Positions 9,625 to 17,790 of a stretch of 64,000 nt of DNA are shown piece after piece (the stretch's first letter is position 1; each line of letters opens with the position of its first letter). The notes below the pieces were generated by a model. It did no database searches and was not told where the DNA came from. It saw only the letters and a program-made list of their open reading frames with translations. This DNA comes from Flavobacteriales bacterium (GTDB lineage Bacteria > Bacteroidota > Bacteroidia > Flavobacteriales > TMED113): positions 1 through 64,000 of the forward strand of contig PBCX01000011.1 in assembly GCA_002718035.1 (NCBI GenBank). Reading direction: 5' to 3'. The position numbers and the translations under genes were made by a program.

Positions 9625-9654
9625 AAAAAGCCCCCAAATATCGGAGGCTTTTTT
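9625..9654 (-). terminator. Rho-independent terminator downstream of tRNA-Asp
   Basis: AAAAAGCCCCC-aaatat-CGGAGGCTTTTT hairpin with one G-T wobble and T tract on the minus strand. Confidence 0.7.
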
Positions 9655-9665
9655 CTTTTTAATTG

Positions 9666-9740
9666 CGGTCTGGACGGGACTCGAACCCGCGACCCCCTGC
9701 GTGACAGGCAGGTATTCTAAACCAACTGAACTACCAGACC
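9666..9740 (-). tRNA. tRNA-Asp (anticodon GTC)
   Basis: Minus strand GGTCTGG...CCTGC-CTGTCAC-GCAGG...GGGTTCGAGTCCC...CCAGACC-G: cloverleaf with 7-bp acceptor, anticodon loop CTGTCAC, canonical T-arm. Confidence 0.97.
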
Positions 9741-9756
9741 GTGTTCAAAAGCAATA

Positions 9757-9764
9757 CAAATATA
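9757..9764 (-). promoter_or_regulatory. Bacteroidetes-type -7 box (TAnnTTTG) upstream of tRNA-Asp
   Basis: Minus strand TATATTTG 16 bp before the tRNA 5' end; no clear -33 TTTG found. Confidence 0.4.
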
Positions 9765-9803
9765 TATGAAAAATATTTATATGATGAAAATAATTATAGA
9801 AAA

Positions 9804-10220
9804 TTATATCATTAAACTCTTAATTGCTAGTTCATAAGATTTTAATCCAAAGCCACAAATAACGGAATCACAGGCGGAAGATAAAATAGATTTAGATCTA
9901 AATTCTTCTCTTGAATATATATTTGAAATATGTACTTCAATTTTTTTAATTTTAGAGGATTTAAGCGCATCTAGTATAGCAACTGAATAATGACTATATC
10001 CACCAGCATTAATTAAAATAGCATCAAAATTACTATTAGATTCGTGGATTTTATTTATTATTTCTCCTTCAATATTAGATTGAAAATAGTTGATCTGAAA
10101 ATTCTCATACTTTGATATAATAAATTTTAAATAATCATTAAAATCTATTTTACCATAAATTTCAAACTCTCTTTTTCCAATTAAATTTAGATTTGGACCA
10201 TTAATTATTGTTATTTTCAC
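9804..10220 (-). CDS. aroQ: 3-dehydroquinate dehydratase, type II
   Basis: 138 aa; INGPNLNLIGKRE, ILINAGGYSHYSVAILDAL, EVHISNIYSREEFR. Confidence 0.95.
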   Translation of the reverse strand: MKITIINGPNLNLIGKREFEIYGKIDFNDYLKFIISKYENFQINYFQSNIEGEIINKIHESNSNFDAILINAGGYSHYSVAILDALKSSKIKKIEVHISNIYSREEFRSKSILSSACDSVICGFGLKSYELAIKSLMI

Positions 10221-10254
10221 AATATGTTTGTTATATAATCATTAAAGATAAAAA

Positions 10255-11142
10255 ATGGATTGGAACAAAGCTATTGAAGAATTTAAAATATACTTGTCTA
10301 TTGAAAGAAACTTATCAAATAATACAGTAGAAGCCTACATTAGAGATATAAAATTAGTATCTGTTTTTTTAAAAAATAAAAAACCTGTCAATGTAATTAG
10401 AAAAGATATCATAAATTTTATTAATCATATAAATAAAGAAAATAAGTCCTCTAGAACACAAGCTAGAATTTTATCTAGTATAAAAAGTTTTTACAATTAT
10501 CTAATTTTTGATGACAAAATAAATGATAATCCAAGTATTCAAATATACTCACCAAAACTTGAAAAAAAATTTCCAATTGTTTTAACTACTCAAGAAATTG
10601 ACAAAATCATTAGCTCAATTGATTTAAGTGTAGAAAACGGAGAAAGAAATAGAACAATAATTGAATGTCTATATTCATGTGGACTAAGAGTTTCTGAAAT
10701 AATAAACTTAAAAATATCAGAAATTAATTTCACTGAAGAATATATAAGAATAATTGGAAAAGGAAATAAGCAAAGAATAACACCAATTAATAACAATCTT
10801 ATTAAATATTTCAATAATTACATTAATCATATAAGATCAAAAATTAAAATAAATAAAAGATGTATAGATTATTTATTTCTCAACAGAAGAGGGACTAAAA
10901 TAAGTAGAGTTTTAGTTTTTAATATTGTTAAAGAAGCTTGTAAAAAGGCAGGAGTTAAAAAAAATATTAGCCCTCATACATTTAGACATTCTTTTGCAAC
11001 CCACTTAGTTGAAGGAGGAGCAGATCTTAGAGCAGTTCAAGAAATGCTTGGACATTCAAATATTACAACAACTGAAATATACACACATCTTGACACAAAG
11101 TATTTGAAAGAGGAAATGGCTAATTTTCACCCTAGGTCGTAG
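10255..11142 (+). CDS. xerD: Tyrosine recombinase XerC/XerD
   Basis: 295 aa; catalytic pattern CGLRVSE...GKGNKQRITPI...HTFRHSFATHLVEGGADLRAVQEMLGHSNITTTEIYTH. Confidence 0.92.
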   Translation: MDWNKAIEEFKIYLSIERNLSNNTVEAYIRDIKLVSVFLKNKKPVNVIRKDIINFINHINKENKSSRTQARILSSIKSFYNYLIFDDKINDNPSIQIYSPKLEKKFPIVLTTQEIDKIISSIDLSVENGERNRTIIECLYSCGLRVSEIINLKISEINFTEEYIRIIGKGNKQRITPINNNLIKYFNNYINHIRSKIKINKRCIDYLFLNRRGTKISRVLVFNIVKEACKKAGVKKNISPHTFRHSFATHLVEGGADLRAVQEMLGHSNITTTEIYTHLDTKYLKEEMANFHPRS

Positions 11143-12103
11143 AATAATCTTTTGTAAGATCAGAAACAACTTGTGAAACAGAGCGAATAGATTTAACTCC
11201 TTCAAGGGATGGGCCAGCACACCAAACTGTTTTATAAGTAGCAGCAAAAGCGGAATTTTTAAACATTTGTGTTCCTTTAGCCCACCTAAACATTTTAAAG
11301 TATTTCTTTAACCATTTATTTTTAAATAAAAATCTTTCAAAACTATTTGCTTTTAATGGTAAACTTTGGACATATGGAGTATTAATTATTGTACATTTTG
11401 AACCACTTATTCTATCGGTTACAACTATATCCTCAGCACCATAGTCAACTATAGCTTGCTTATATTCCTGAGAAACATCTGCTTCATTAGTTGCTATAAA
11501 TGGTGTACCTATTGAAACCCCAGATGCACCAAGCTCTAGGATGGCCTTTAAATCACTACTAGTTGAAACACCCCCAGCTGAAATTATTGGTATACCACAA
11601 TTTTTTACTAAAATTGGAATCAATTCTTCTGGTGGCATAGGACCTAGGTGCCCCCCTGCCCTATTATTAACAGCAATTATTGCATCAGCACCTAAAGCCT
11701 CAACTTTTTTTGCATATTTTAAATCAACAACATCACAAAAAACTTTAATTCCTTTTGGTTTACAAACATTTATTACTGGGTTAGGATTACCTAAAGAAGT
11801 AATAATATAATCAACATTCAAATCGACACAAACTTTAAGTTGATCTAACATTTTTGTATTAAACTTATTTACTATTAAATTAACTCCCATGGGCCCATTA
11901 GTATGTGTTTTCACATCTTGAATAGCTAATTTTAATTCACTTAAATTCTTATAGTTTAATGCAGGCACACAACCTGTAATACCTGATTTTCCAGCTTCAA
12001 TTAGCATTTTAGAATTTGAAACTAAAAACATTGGTGCAACTATGATAGGGAAATCAATATTTAACATTTTAGTTAATTCATTTTTAAATATTTTGTTTTT
12101 CAT
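11132..12103 (-). CDS. Nitronate monooxygenase (2-nitropropane dioxygenase family)
   Basis: 323 aa; FPIIVAPMFLVSN, NNRAGGHLG, ISAGGVSTSSDLKAILELGASGVSIGTPF. Confidence 0.88.
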   Translation of the reverse strand: MKNKIFKNELTKMLNIDFPIIVAPMFLVSNSKMLIEAGKSGITGCVPALNYKNLSELKLAIQDVKTHTNGPMGVNLIVNKFNTKMLDQLKVCVDLNVDYIITSLGNPNPVINVCKPKGIKVFCDVVDLKYAKKVEALGADAIIAVNNRAGGHLGPMPPEELIPILVKNCGIPIISAGGVSTSSDLKAILELGASGVSIGTPFIATNEADVSQEYKQAIVDYGAEDIVVTDRISGSKCTIINTPYVQSLPLKANSFERFLFKNKWLKKYFKMFRWAKGTQMFKNSAFAATYKTVWCAGPSLEGVKSIRSVSQVVSDLTKDYSTT

Positions 12104-12304
12104 TTTTTATGTTTTAAATAGTTTTTTGTGACCCAATATTTAAAACCTAATATCAAAAATTGAAACTTATTAAAATTTTCCATCTTATGTTTATATAATT
12201 TTGGAAGAAAAATTTTACTAAATAAGGATAAAATATAGAAAAAGTAATACATTAATAATGTGCATTTTTTATATTTACAAAATTAGTAAAACAAAAATTA
12301 TTTA

Positions 12305-13216
12305 ATGGAAAGTATTGTAGATAATTACTTAATTGATTTTTTTAAATCTATTAAAGAATTAGGTGGAGAAAAATGGGGTGTAGTTTTAATGGCTCTAACT
12401 GGCGGTCTTTTCACATGGATACTAACTGCATTAGGAGCATCACTAGTCTTTTTTTTTAAATCAACTAACAGAAAGGTTTTAGATATGTGCTTAGGCTTCA
12501 CTGGGGGCGTTATGATTGCAGCAAGTTTTTGGTCATTATTATCACCGGCTATTGCTGTGGCGGAAGTGCAAAATTTTGAAGGAATTTCATCACTCCCAAA
12601 ATGGTTTCCTCCGGCAATTGGTTTTTTTTTAGGTGCATTATTTATATTTATTCTTGATAAAAAAATACCTCATTTACATTTATTTGATGATATTAAAAAA
12701 GCCGAAGGTCCAAAAACAGATCTTAAAAAAACTGAATTACTAATTTTAGCAATAGCATTACACAATATACCAGAGGGATTAGCAGTAGGTGTAGCATTTG
12801 GCGCATTTGCCCATCCTGAACTAATGAAATTGACGGAGCCTGGAACTACTGAAGCTTTATTTACTCTGGGGCCTGCCATTGCTCTTGCAATTGGAATGGG
12901 GATACAAAACGCACCAGAAGGGTTTGCGGTTTCAATGCCTTTAAGAAGACACGGAATGAGTAGATTAAAATCATGGCAATGGGGACAACTATCGGCAATT
13001 GTAGAACCTATTTTTGCTATAATTGGAGCTCTATTGGTTGTTAACATGTTTTTTATTCTTCCATATGCTTTAGCTTTTGCAGCTGGAGCTATGATTTTTA
13101 TTGTAGTTGAAGAAGTCGTTCCTGAGAGTCAAAGTGGTGGTAATACTGATTTAGCAACAATGGGTTTAATTCTAGGTTTTATTGTAATGATGATTCTAGA
13201 TGTATCACTAGGATAG
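12305..13216 (+). CDS. ZIP family metal transporter
   Basis: 303 aa; TM4 HNIPEGLAVGVAFGAF, TM5 NAPEGFAVSMPLR. Confidence 0.9.
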   Translation: MESIVDNYLIDFFKSIKELGGEKWGVVLMALTGGLFTWILTALGASLVFFFKSTNRKVLDMCLGFTGGVMIAASFWSLLSPAIAVAEVQNFEGISSLPKWFPPAIGFFLGALFIFILDKKIPHLHLFDDIKKAEGPKTDLKKTELLILAIALHNIPEGLAVGVAFGAFAHPELMKLTEPGTTEALFTLGPAIALAIGMGIQNAPEGFAVSMPLRRHGMSRLKSWQWGQLSAIVEPIFAIIGALLVVNMFFILPYALAFAAGAMIFIVVEEVVPESQSGGNTDLATMGLILGFIVMMILDVSLG

Positions 13217-13219
13217 TCT

Positions 13220-13672
13220 ATGAAAAAAATTGAAATACTAAACAAAAAAGCATCGTTTTCTTATAAACTAACAGAGTTCTATACTGCAGGCATTCTATTA
13301 AAAGGAAGTGAAATTAAATCTATAAGAAATAAAGAAATAATCATAAAAGATTCTTATTGTATTTTAATAAATGGAGAAATATGGTCTAAAAATATTCACA
13401 TAAGTAAATATAAATATGACACATCTCAAGAATATAACCCAAATAGGGACAAAAAATTATTACTTAATAAAAATGAAATTAAAAAAATTATAAAATCAAT
13501 TGATGAGAAGGGAATGTCTTTGATTCCTATTAAATTATTTGTAAACGAAAAAGGAATGGCTAAAGTTGAACTTGGTTTAGGGAAAGGAAAGAAACTATTT
13601 GATAAAAGAGAAGACTTAAAGAAAAAAGATATTGACAAACAAATTCAAAGAATAAAAAAAAGGGGAAACTAG
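13220..13672 (+). CDS. smpB: SsrA-binding protein SmpB
   Basis: 150 aa; NKKASFSYKLTEFYTAGILLKGSEIKSIR ... LGLGKGKKLFDKREDLKKKD. Confidence 0.95.
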   Translation: MKKIEILNKKASFSYKLTEFYTAGILLKGSEIKSIRNKEIIIKDSYCILINGEIWSKNIHISKYKYDTSQEYNPNRDKKLLLNKNEIKKIIKSIDEKGMSLIPIKLFVNEKGMAKVELGLGKGKKLFDKREDLKKKDIDKQIQRIKKRGN

Positions 13673-13679
13673 TTCCCCT
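13661..13679 (+). terminator. Hairpin overlapping the smpB stop codon, probable terminator
   Basis: AGGGGAA-ACTAG-TTCCCCT, 7-bp stem; the smpB TAG stop lies in the loop; followed by TAATTTTATT. Confidence 0.6.
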
Positions 13680-13704
13680 AATTTTATTGAGTAGCGATTA
13701 TACC

Positions 13705-14280
13705 TTAAAAATAAAAATTCATTCTTATATAGCCAGTTCCACCTTCTAATAGAAAATTGATTTGTTCTGTAATTGATACAGTTGGTCCGTATGCATATTC
13801 TGCCCCAATAGCAATTTTTGATGCTATGAAATACTCACATCCAATAAAAATATGAGTTGAGAGAGAAGTAATGAAATCTTTTTCTTCCCCAATATCAACA
13901 TAATTCATCCCAACAAAACCTTCATATCCATAAAAACCTTGTAATCTTGTTTTACCTTTCCTTTTTTCAAGACCATAGCCAATACCAAATTCTAATTCCT
14001 CTGTTTGAGAATTAAAAAAAGCTCCAATTTTATATCGGTTTACAAAATTATCTTCAACCATTTTTTTTGCATATAAAAAAGTTCCATTATGAAAATTTAC
14101 GTCTATAGACTCACTATTTCCTGAAAAAATATTACCAAAAAAAGAAATAAAAGTACTAGCATCAGTACCAATTGACCAATCACCTTTCTCAGGTAAAATT
14201 GAGAAACCGTTTTTATTTACAATATTTTGAGAAATTGAAAAAGATGTAATTAGTAGAAATAAAGGGATTATTTTTTTCAT
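13705..14280 (-). CDS. Secreted/outer membrane beta-barrel-like hypothetical protein
   Basis: 191 aa; signal peptide LFLLITSFSISQ, amphipathic strands, C-terminal aromatic residues (IRMNFYF). Confidence 0.6.
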   Translation of the reverse strand: MKKIIPLFLLITSFSISQNIVNKNGFSILPEKGDWSIGTDASTFISFFGNIFSGNSESIDVNFHNGTFLYAKKMVEDNFVNRYKIGAFFNSQTEELEFGIGYGLEKRKGKTRLQGFYGYEGFVGMNYVDIGEEKDFITSLSTHIFIGCEYFIASKIAIGAEYAYGPTVSITEQINFLLEGGTGYIRMNFYF

Positions 14281-14364
14281 AATTAATTTTAAATAAAGAT
14301 CTATATTAAAAAGTTTGTAATTTAAAAATAGACCTAATAAATACCAACAAGAGAATGTTAATAC

Positions 14365-14394
14365 AAAAAAAGGAGGCCAAAGCCTCCTTTTTTT
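14365..14394 (-). terminator. Terminator of the OMP gene at 14412-14894
   Basis: AAAAAAAGGAGGC-caaa-GCCTCCTTTTTTT perfect hairpin. Confidence 0.85.
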
Positions 14395-14411
14395 GTAGTA
14401 TTGGAAAAAGG

Positions 14412-14894
14412 TTAGAATGTATATCTAAATGACCATCCTAAGCCTAAACTATTTTGACTTTCCATATTATAATCTGCACCTGGCATGTTAAATACTAACA
14501 TAGGCTCAAACCATAATCTATCTTCAAAACCTAGTTTTAAAGAAACACCAGCTTGTATATCAATATCCGGCCCTTCGTCACCAGTTTCAGCACTCATATT
14601 TGCTCCTAAAAATACATTATCCATAGCATAGTATCTCATACCAACAGCCCAATTAAAAGAACCATCTTCTTTTTCGGCATTTACAAGACCATCAGAATTT
14701 GTGGTTTCATACTCCATTAGCATGTTGAAAGATGCATTTAGCATTAAACCATCCATAATAAAATAACCAACATTTGCATCAACATTTGGAGCAGTAAAAT
14801 CAGTACCAACACCGAATGACCATTGTCCAGAGTCTTGAGCAAATGTAAATGTTGCTATCATTAACGTAGCAACTAGTAATGTTAACTTTTTCAT
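14412..14894 (-). CDS. Small outer membrane beta-barrel protein, OMP cluster member 1
   Basis: 160 aa; MKKLTLLVATLMIATFTFAQ signal peptide, barrel-like strands, C-terminal SFRYTF. Confidence 0.75.
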   Translation of the reverse strand: MKKLTLLVATLMIATFTFAQDSGQWSFGVGTDFTAPNVDANVGYFIMDGLMLNASFNMLMEYETTNSDGLVNAEKEDGSFNWAVGMRYYAMDNVFLGANMSAETGDEGPDIDIQAGVSLKLGFEDRLWFEPMLVFNMPGADYNMESQNSLGLGWSFRYTF

Positions 14895-14969
14895 AATTAT
14901 AATTTTATTTGTTAAACAGGGCGAAAATAATTTATTTTAAAAGCGAAGTGAAAAAAAAATATTTGTTTT

Positions 14970-14991
14970 TTTAAACAACTATTTGTTTAAA
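14970..14991. promoter_or_regulatory. 22-bp dyad upstream of OMP member 1
   Basis: TTTAAACA-ACTATT-TGTTTAAA; 75 nt from the start codon; matches dyads at 15548 and 16174. Confidence 0.7.
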
Positions 14992-15007
14992 AGAAGAATA
15001 TAAAAAA

Positions 15008-15036
15008 AAAAAAGGAGGCAAATAGCCTCCTTTTTT
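15008..15036 (-). terminator. Terminator of the OMP gene at 15055-15471
   Basis: AAAAAAGGAGGC-aaata-GCCTCCTTTTTT perfect hairpin. Confidence 0.85.
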
Positions 15037-15054
15037 ATCAATCTTACTATAAGA

Positions 15055-15471
15055 TTATAGAGTAAATCTCAACGCCCAAGCTAACCTTGGAGTGAAATCT
15101 TGAATGTCATCTAACACAATCATAGGTTCGAATTGGAATTTCCAAAATCCCGTATCTAATGTCCATCCAGCAGCAGCTCCGATATTATAGTCAGATTCTG
15201 TCATTGAATCTGTTTTTGAAGCTGTAGTCATGGCTTGAATAAACATGCCGTCGCAAATACCGTAGTATCTAGCGCCAACTTGAAAATTATCCCAATCAGA
15301 CATACTAAGTGAAACCATAATATCATCAGTCATGTAATAACCAATGTTAGCTTCAGTATCTAAAGGCTTCGTGATATCTAAACTATTTGCGGCAAAAGAC
15401 ATTGAACCTTGCTGAGCAAAAGTAAATGTTGCAATCATTAAAAAAGCAACTAATGATGTTAACTTGTTCAT
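15055..15471 (-). CDS. Small outer membrane beta-barrel protein, OMP cluster member 2
   Basis: 138 aa; signal peptide MNKLTSLVAFLMIATFTFAQ; strongly similar to the 15679-16095 product (shared C-terminus FWKFQFEPMIVLDDIQDFTPRLAWALRFTL). Confidence 0.78.
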   Translation of the reverse strand: MNKLTSLVAFLMIATFTFAQQGSMSFAANSLDITKPLDTEANIGYYMTDDIMVSLSMSDWDNFQVGARYYGICDGMFIQAMTTASKTDSMTESDYNIGAAAGWTLDTGFWKFQFEPMIVLDDIQDFTPRLAWALRFTL

Positions 15472-15547
15472 AATTAAAGTTTTTTATAGTTAATTGCCCG
15501 CAAGTAAGTTATAATTGACTTTTTTTTTTTAAAAAAAAGATCAAATT

Positions 15548-15569
15548 TTTTAACAAGTTAATGTTAAAA
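15548..15569. promoter_or_regulatory. 22-bp dyad upstream of OMP member 2
   Basis: TTTTAACA-AGTTAA-TGTTAAAA; 76 nt from the start codon. Confidence 0.7.
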
Positions 15570-15627
15570 CAATGCGTAAAATATTCTTGATTTTTAATTT
15601 TACCAGATTTGTTTAAAGTCCTAATAA

Positions 15628-15660
15628 AAAAAAAGAGGATCTAAATGATCCTCTTTTTTT
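15628..15660 (-). terminator. Terminator of the OMP gene at 15679-16095
   Basis: AAAAAAAGAGGATC-taaat-GATCCTCTTTTTTT hairpin. Confidence 0.85.
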
Positions 15661-15678
15661 ATTTGATATTGTTAAAAA

Positions 15679-16095
15679 TTATAGAGTAAATCTTAACGCC
15701 CAAGCTAATCTTGGAGTAAAATCTTGAATATCATCTAAAACAATCATTGGCTCAAATTGAAACTTCCAAACACCAGTGTCTAGAGTCCAACCAGCTGCAG
15801 CTCCGATATTATATTCAGATTCTGACATAGCATCTGTTTTAACAGCTGTAGTAGTAGCCTGAATAAACATGTCATCAAAAATACCATAATATCTAGCTCC
15901 TACTGTAAAATTGTCCCAATCAGACATTCCTAAAGAAACCATAATATCATCTGTCATAAAAACACCGATATTAGCTTCAGTATTTAATGGTTGAGTAATA
16001 TCTAAACTGTTTGCAGCAAATGTCAATGATCCTTGCTGAGCAAAAGTAAATGTTGCAATCATTAAAGAAGCAACTAGTAATGTTAACTTTTTCAT
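15679..16095 (-). CDS. Small outer membrane beta-barrel protein, OMP cluster member 3
   Basis: ORF track starts at 16182, but internal Met30 at 16095 begins MKKLTLLVASLMIATFTFAQ, aligning with the paralogs; near-duplicate of member 2. Confidence 0.8.
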   Translation of the reverse strand: MKKLTLLVASLMIATFTFAQQGSLTFAANSLDITQPLNTEANIGVFMTDDIMVSLGMSDWDNFTVGARYYGIFDDMFIQATTTAVKTDAMSESEYNIGAAAGWTLDTGVWKFQFEPMIVLDDIQDFTPRLAWALRFTL

Positions 16096-16173
16096 AATAA
16101 ATTTAATTTTAATAGTTAATTGGTTGCAAGAAAATACTATTAATGATTTTTTTAAAGTAAAAAAAGTCGTTTT

Positions 16174-16195
16174 TTTAAACATCTTCTTGTTTAAA
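16174..16195. promoter_or_regulatory. 22-bp dyad upstream of OMP member 3
   Basis: TTTAAACA-TCTTCT-TGTTTAAA; 78 nt from the corrected start codon, 2 bp from the pcm stop. Confidence 0.7.
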
Positions 16196-16197
16196 AT

Positions 16198-16845
16198 TCA
16201 TTGCTTTTTTCTTAGGAAGGGAACAAATTTAAAATTTTTGTACTCTGAAATTAACTCATAATCATTTAATCCTGTCTTCAAAATCACCATCATATTTTGA
16301 GTATCTATACCAACAGGAATAACCAATATCCCTCCAATAATTAATTGTTTTTTAAGTTGATCAGGAACCTTAGGAGTCCCAGCAGTTACGATTATTTTAT
16401 CAAAAGGGGAATGGTCAGGTATCCCTAAATAACCATCTCCGTAAAATAATTTCACGTTAAGATTTAAGTTCAATAAATTTTTTTTTGCTGTTAAATAAAG
16501 ATCTTTATGCCTTTCGATTGAATAAACTCTACAACCAATTTTAGATAAAATAGCAGCTTGGTATCCAGAGCCAGTTCCAATTTCCAATACTTTATCACCC
16601 TCTTTAGGAGAAAGAAGCTCAGATTGAAAGGCAACAGTATAGGGGTTTGATATAGTTTGATCACACCCTATTGGAAATGCATTATCTTTATAAGCAAATT
16701 CAATGAAAGCAGAATCTAAAAAAAAATGCCTTGGAACTTTCTTCATTGCATCTAAAACTCTGACATCTCTAATATCTCTATCTATTAACCTATCAACCAT
16801 TTTAGCTCTCAAGCCTTTGTCTCTAAAAGAATCTATTTTTTTCAA
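16198..16845 (-). CDS. pcm: Protein-L-isoaspartate O-methyltransferase
   Basis: 215 aa; VLEIGTGSGYQAAILSKIG, QTISNPYTVAFQSELL. Confidence 0.92.
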   Translation of the reverse strand: MKKIDSFRDKGLRAKMVDRLIDRDIRDVRVLDAMKKVPRHFFLDSAFIEFAYKDNAFPIGCDQTISNPYTVAFQSELLSPKEGDKVLEIGTGSGYQAAILSKIGCRVYSIERHKDLYLTAKKNLLNLNLNVKLFYGDGYLGIPDHSPFDKIIVTAGTPKVPDQLKKQLIIGGILVIPVGIDTQNMMVILKTGLNDYELISEYKNFKFVPFLRKKQ

Positions 16846-16908
16846 TTTTTGTCAATAATTTTAAAATGATTAAACAAATAAATTTATTTTTGATGAAAGA
16901 TAAAAAAA

Positions 16909-17790
16909 ATGTTAAAAATTGGCATTGTAGGAACCGGATACTTTGGGGAAATTCACTTAAAAGTACTTTTAGAATTAAAGAACAAATTTAAGTTAATAGG
17001 ATTTAACGATGTCGATAAAAAAAGATCTCAATTTATTACCAAAACTTATAACTTACCTTTTTTTTCTTTAAATGAGCTGTTAGAAAAAAGTGATGTAATA
17101 AGTATTTGCTCTAAAACTAGCTCTCATTTTAATATACTAAAAACTGTCATAGCAAATAACAAGCACGCACTGGTTGAAAAACCAATTTGTGAAAATATAA
17201 ATGAAATTTATGAACTAAAGAGACTATTGAAAAATTCCAAAAGCACTTTACAAGTTGGCTTTATTGAGAGATTCAATCCTGCATATTTAAATTTAAAAAC
17301 TATCAATTTTGTCCCTAAGTCAATACAATGTATAAGAGAAACTTCATTATTAGATAGGAATAAAAACAATTCCATTATCCATGATTTAATGATTCATGAC
17401 ATTGATTTAATAAATACAATTATAAATAGCCCCCCCAAGTCTGTTAAAGTGATTGAAAAAAGAAAAAATAAAGTTAATTGTATCATTAACTTTCAAAATG
17501 ATTGTAAAGTGGAATTAACTTCTCAGAGAACTAACGAAAAAAATAAAAATCACTCAAGAATAATGAATATCAAAACAGTTGATAATAATGAAATAAATTT
17601 AGATTTATCTAATCATAAAATAACAATTAATGGCAAAAATAAAGCCTCAAATAATATTAGAAGTATAAATCAGTTAAAAGAAGAGTATAATTATTTATAC
17701 AAATCTATTATTGAGAAAAAAGAAAATATGATATCTTTAGAAGCTGCTGAAAAATGTAGTATTATCACTGAATTAATTGAATTAAAATGA
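16909..17790 (+). CDS. Gfo/Idh/MocA family oxidoreductase
   Basis: 293 aa; IGIVGTGYFGEIHLKVL Rossmann motif, ALVEKPICENINE. Confidence 0.88.
   Translation: MLKIGIVGTGYFGEIHLKVLLELKNKFKLIGFNDVDKKRSQFITKTYNLPFFSLNELLEKSDVISICSKTSSHFNILKTVIANNKHALVEKPICENINEIYELKRLLKNSKSTLQVGFIERFNPAYLNLKTINFVPKSIQCIRETSLLDRNKNNSIIHDLMIHDIDLINTIINSPPKSVKVIEKRKNKVNCIINFQNDCKVELTSQRTNEKNKNHSRIMNIKTVDNNEINLDLSNHKITINGKNKASNNIRSINQLKEEYNYLYKSIIEKKENMISLEAAEKCSIITELIELK

Noticed and set aside
11541-11810. 89-aa antisense ORF within the nitronate monooxygenase gene
   Set aside because: Shadow ORF of a conserved gene.
12196-12203. TAATTTTG as a -7 box for the ZIP transporter
   Set aside because: No TTTG element at the required ~19-20 bp spacing; a lone -7 match is weak in AT-rich DNA.
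12249-12261. ACATTA-A-TAATGT palindrome upstream of the ZIP transporter as a metal-responsive operator
   Set aside because: Only 6-bp AT-rich arms; does not match the AAT-N-ATT core of Fur/Zur/PerR boxes; expected by chance in this composition.
12670-13047. 125-aa antisense ORF within the ZIP transporter gene
   Set aside because: Fully inside a well-supported gene on the opposite strand with no family similarity; chance open frame.
16885-16892. TATTTTTG as a promoter for the Gfo/Idh/MocA gene
   Set aside because: Nearest upstream TTTG is 33 bp away instead of ~19-20.
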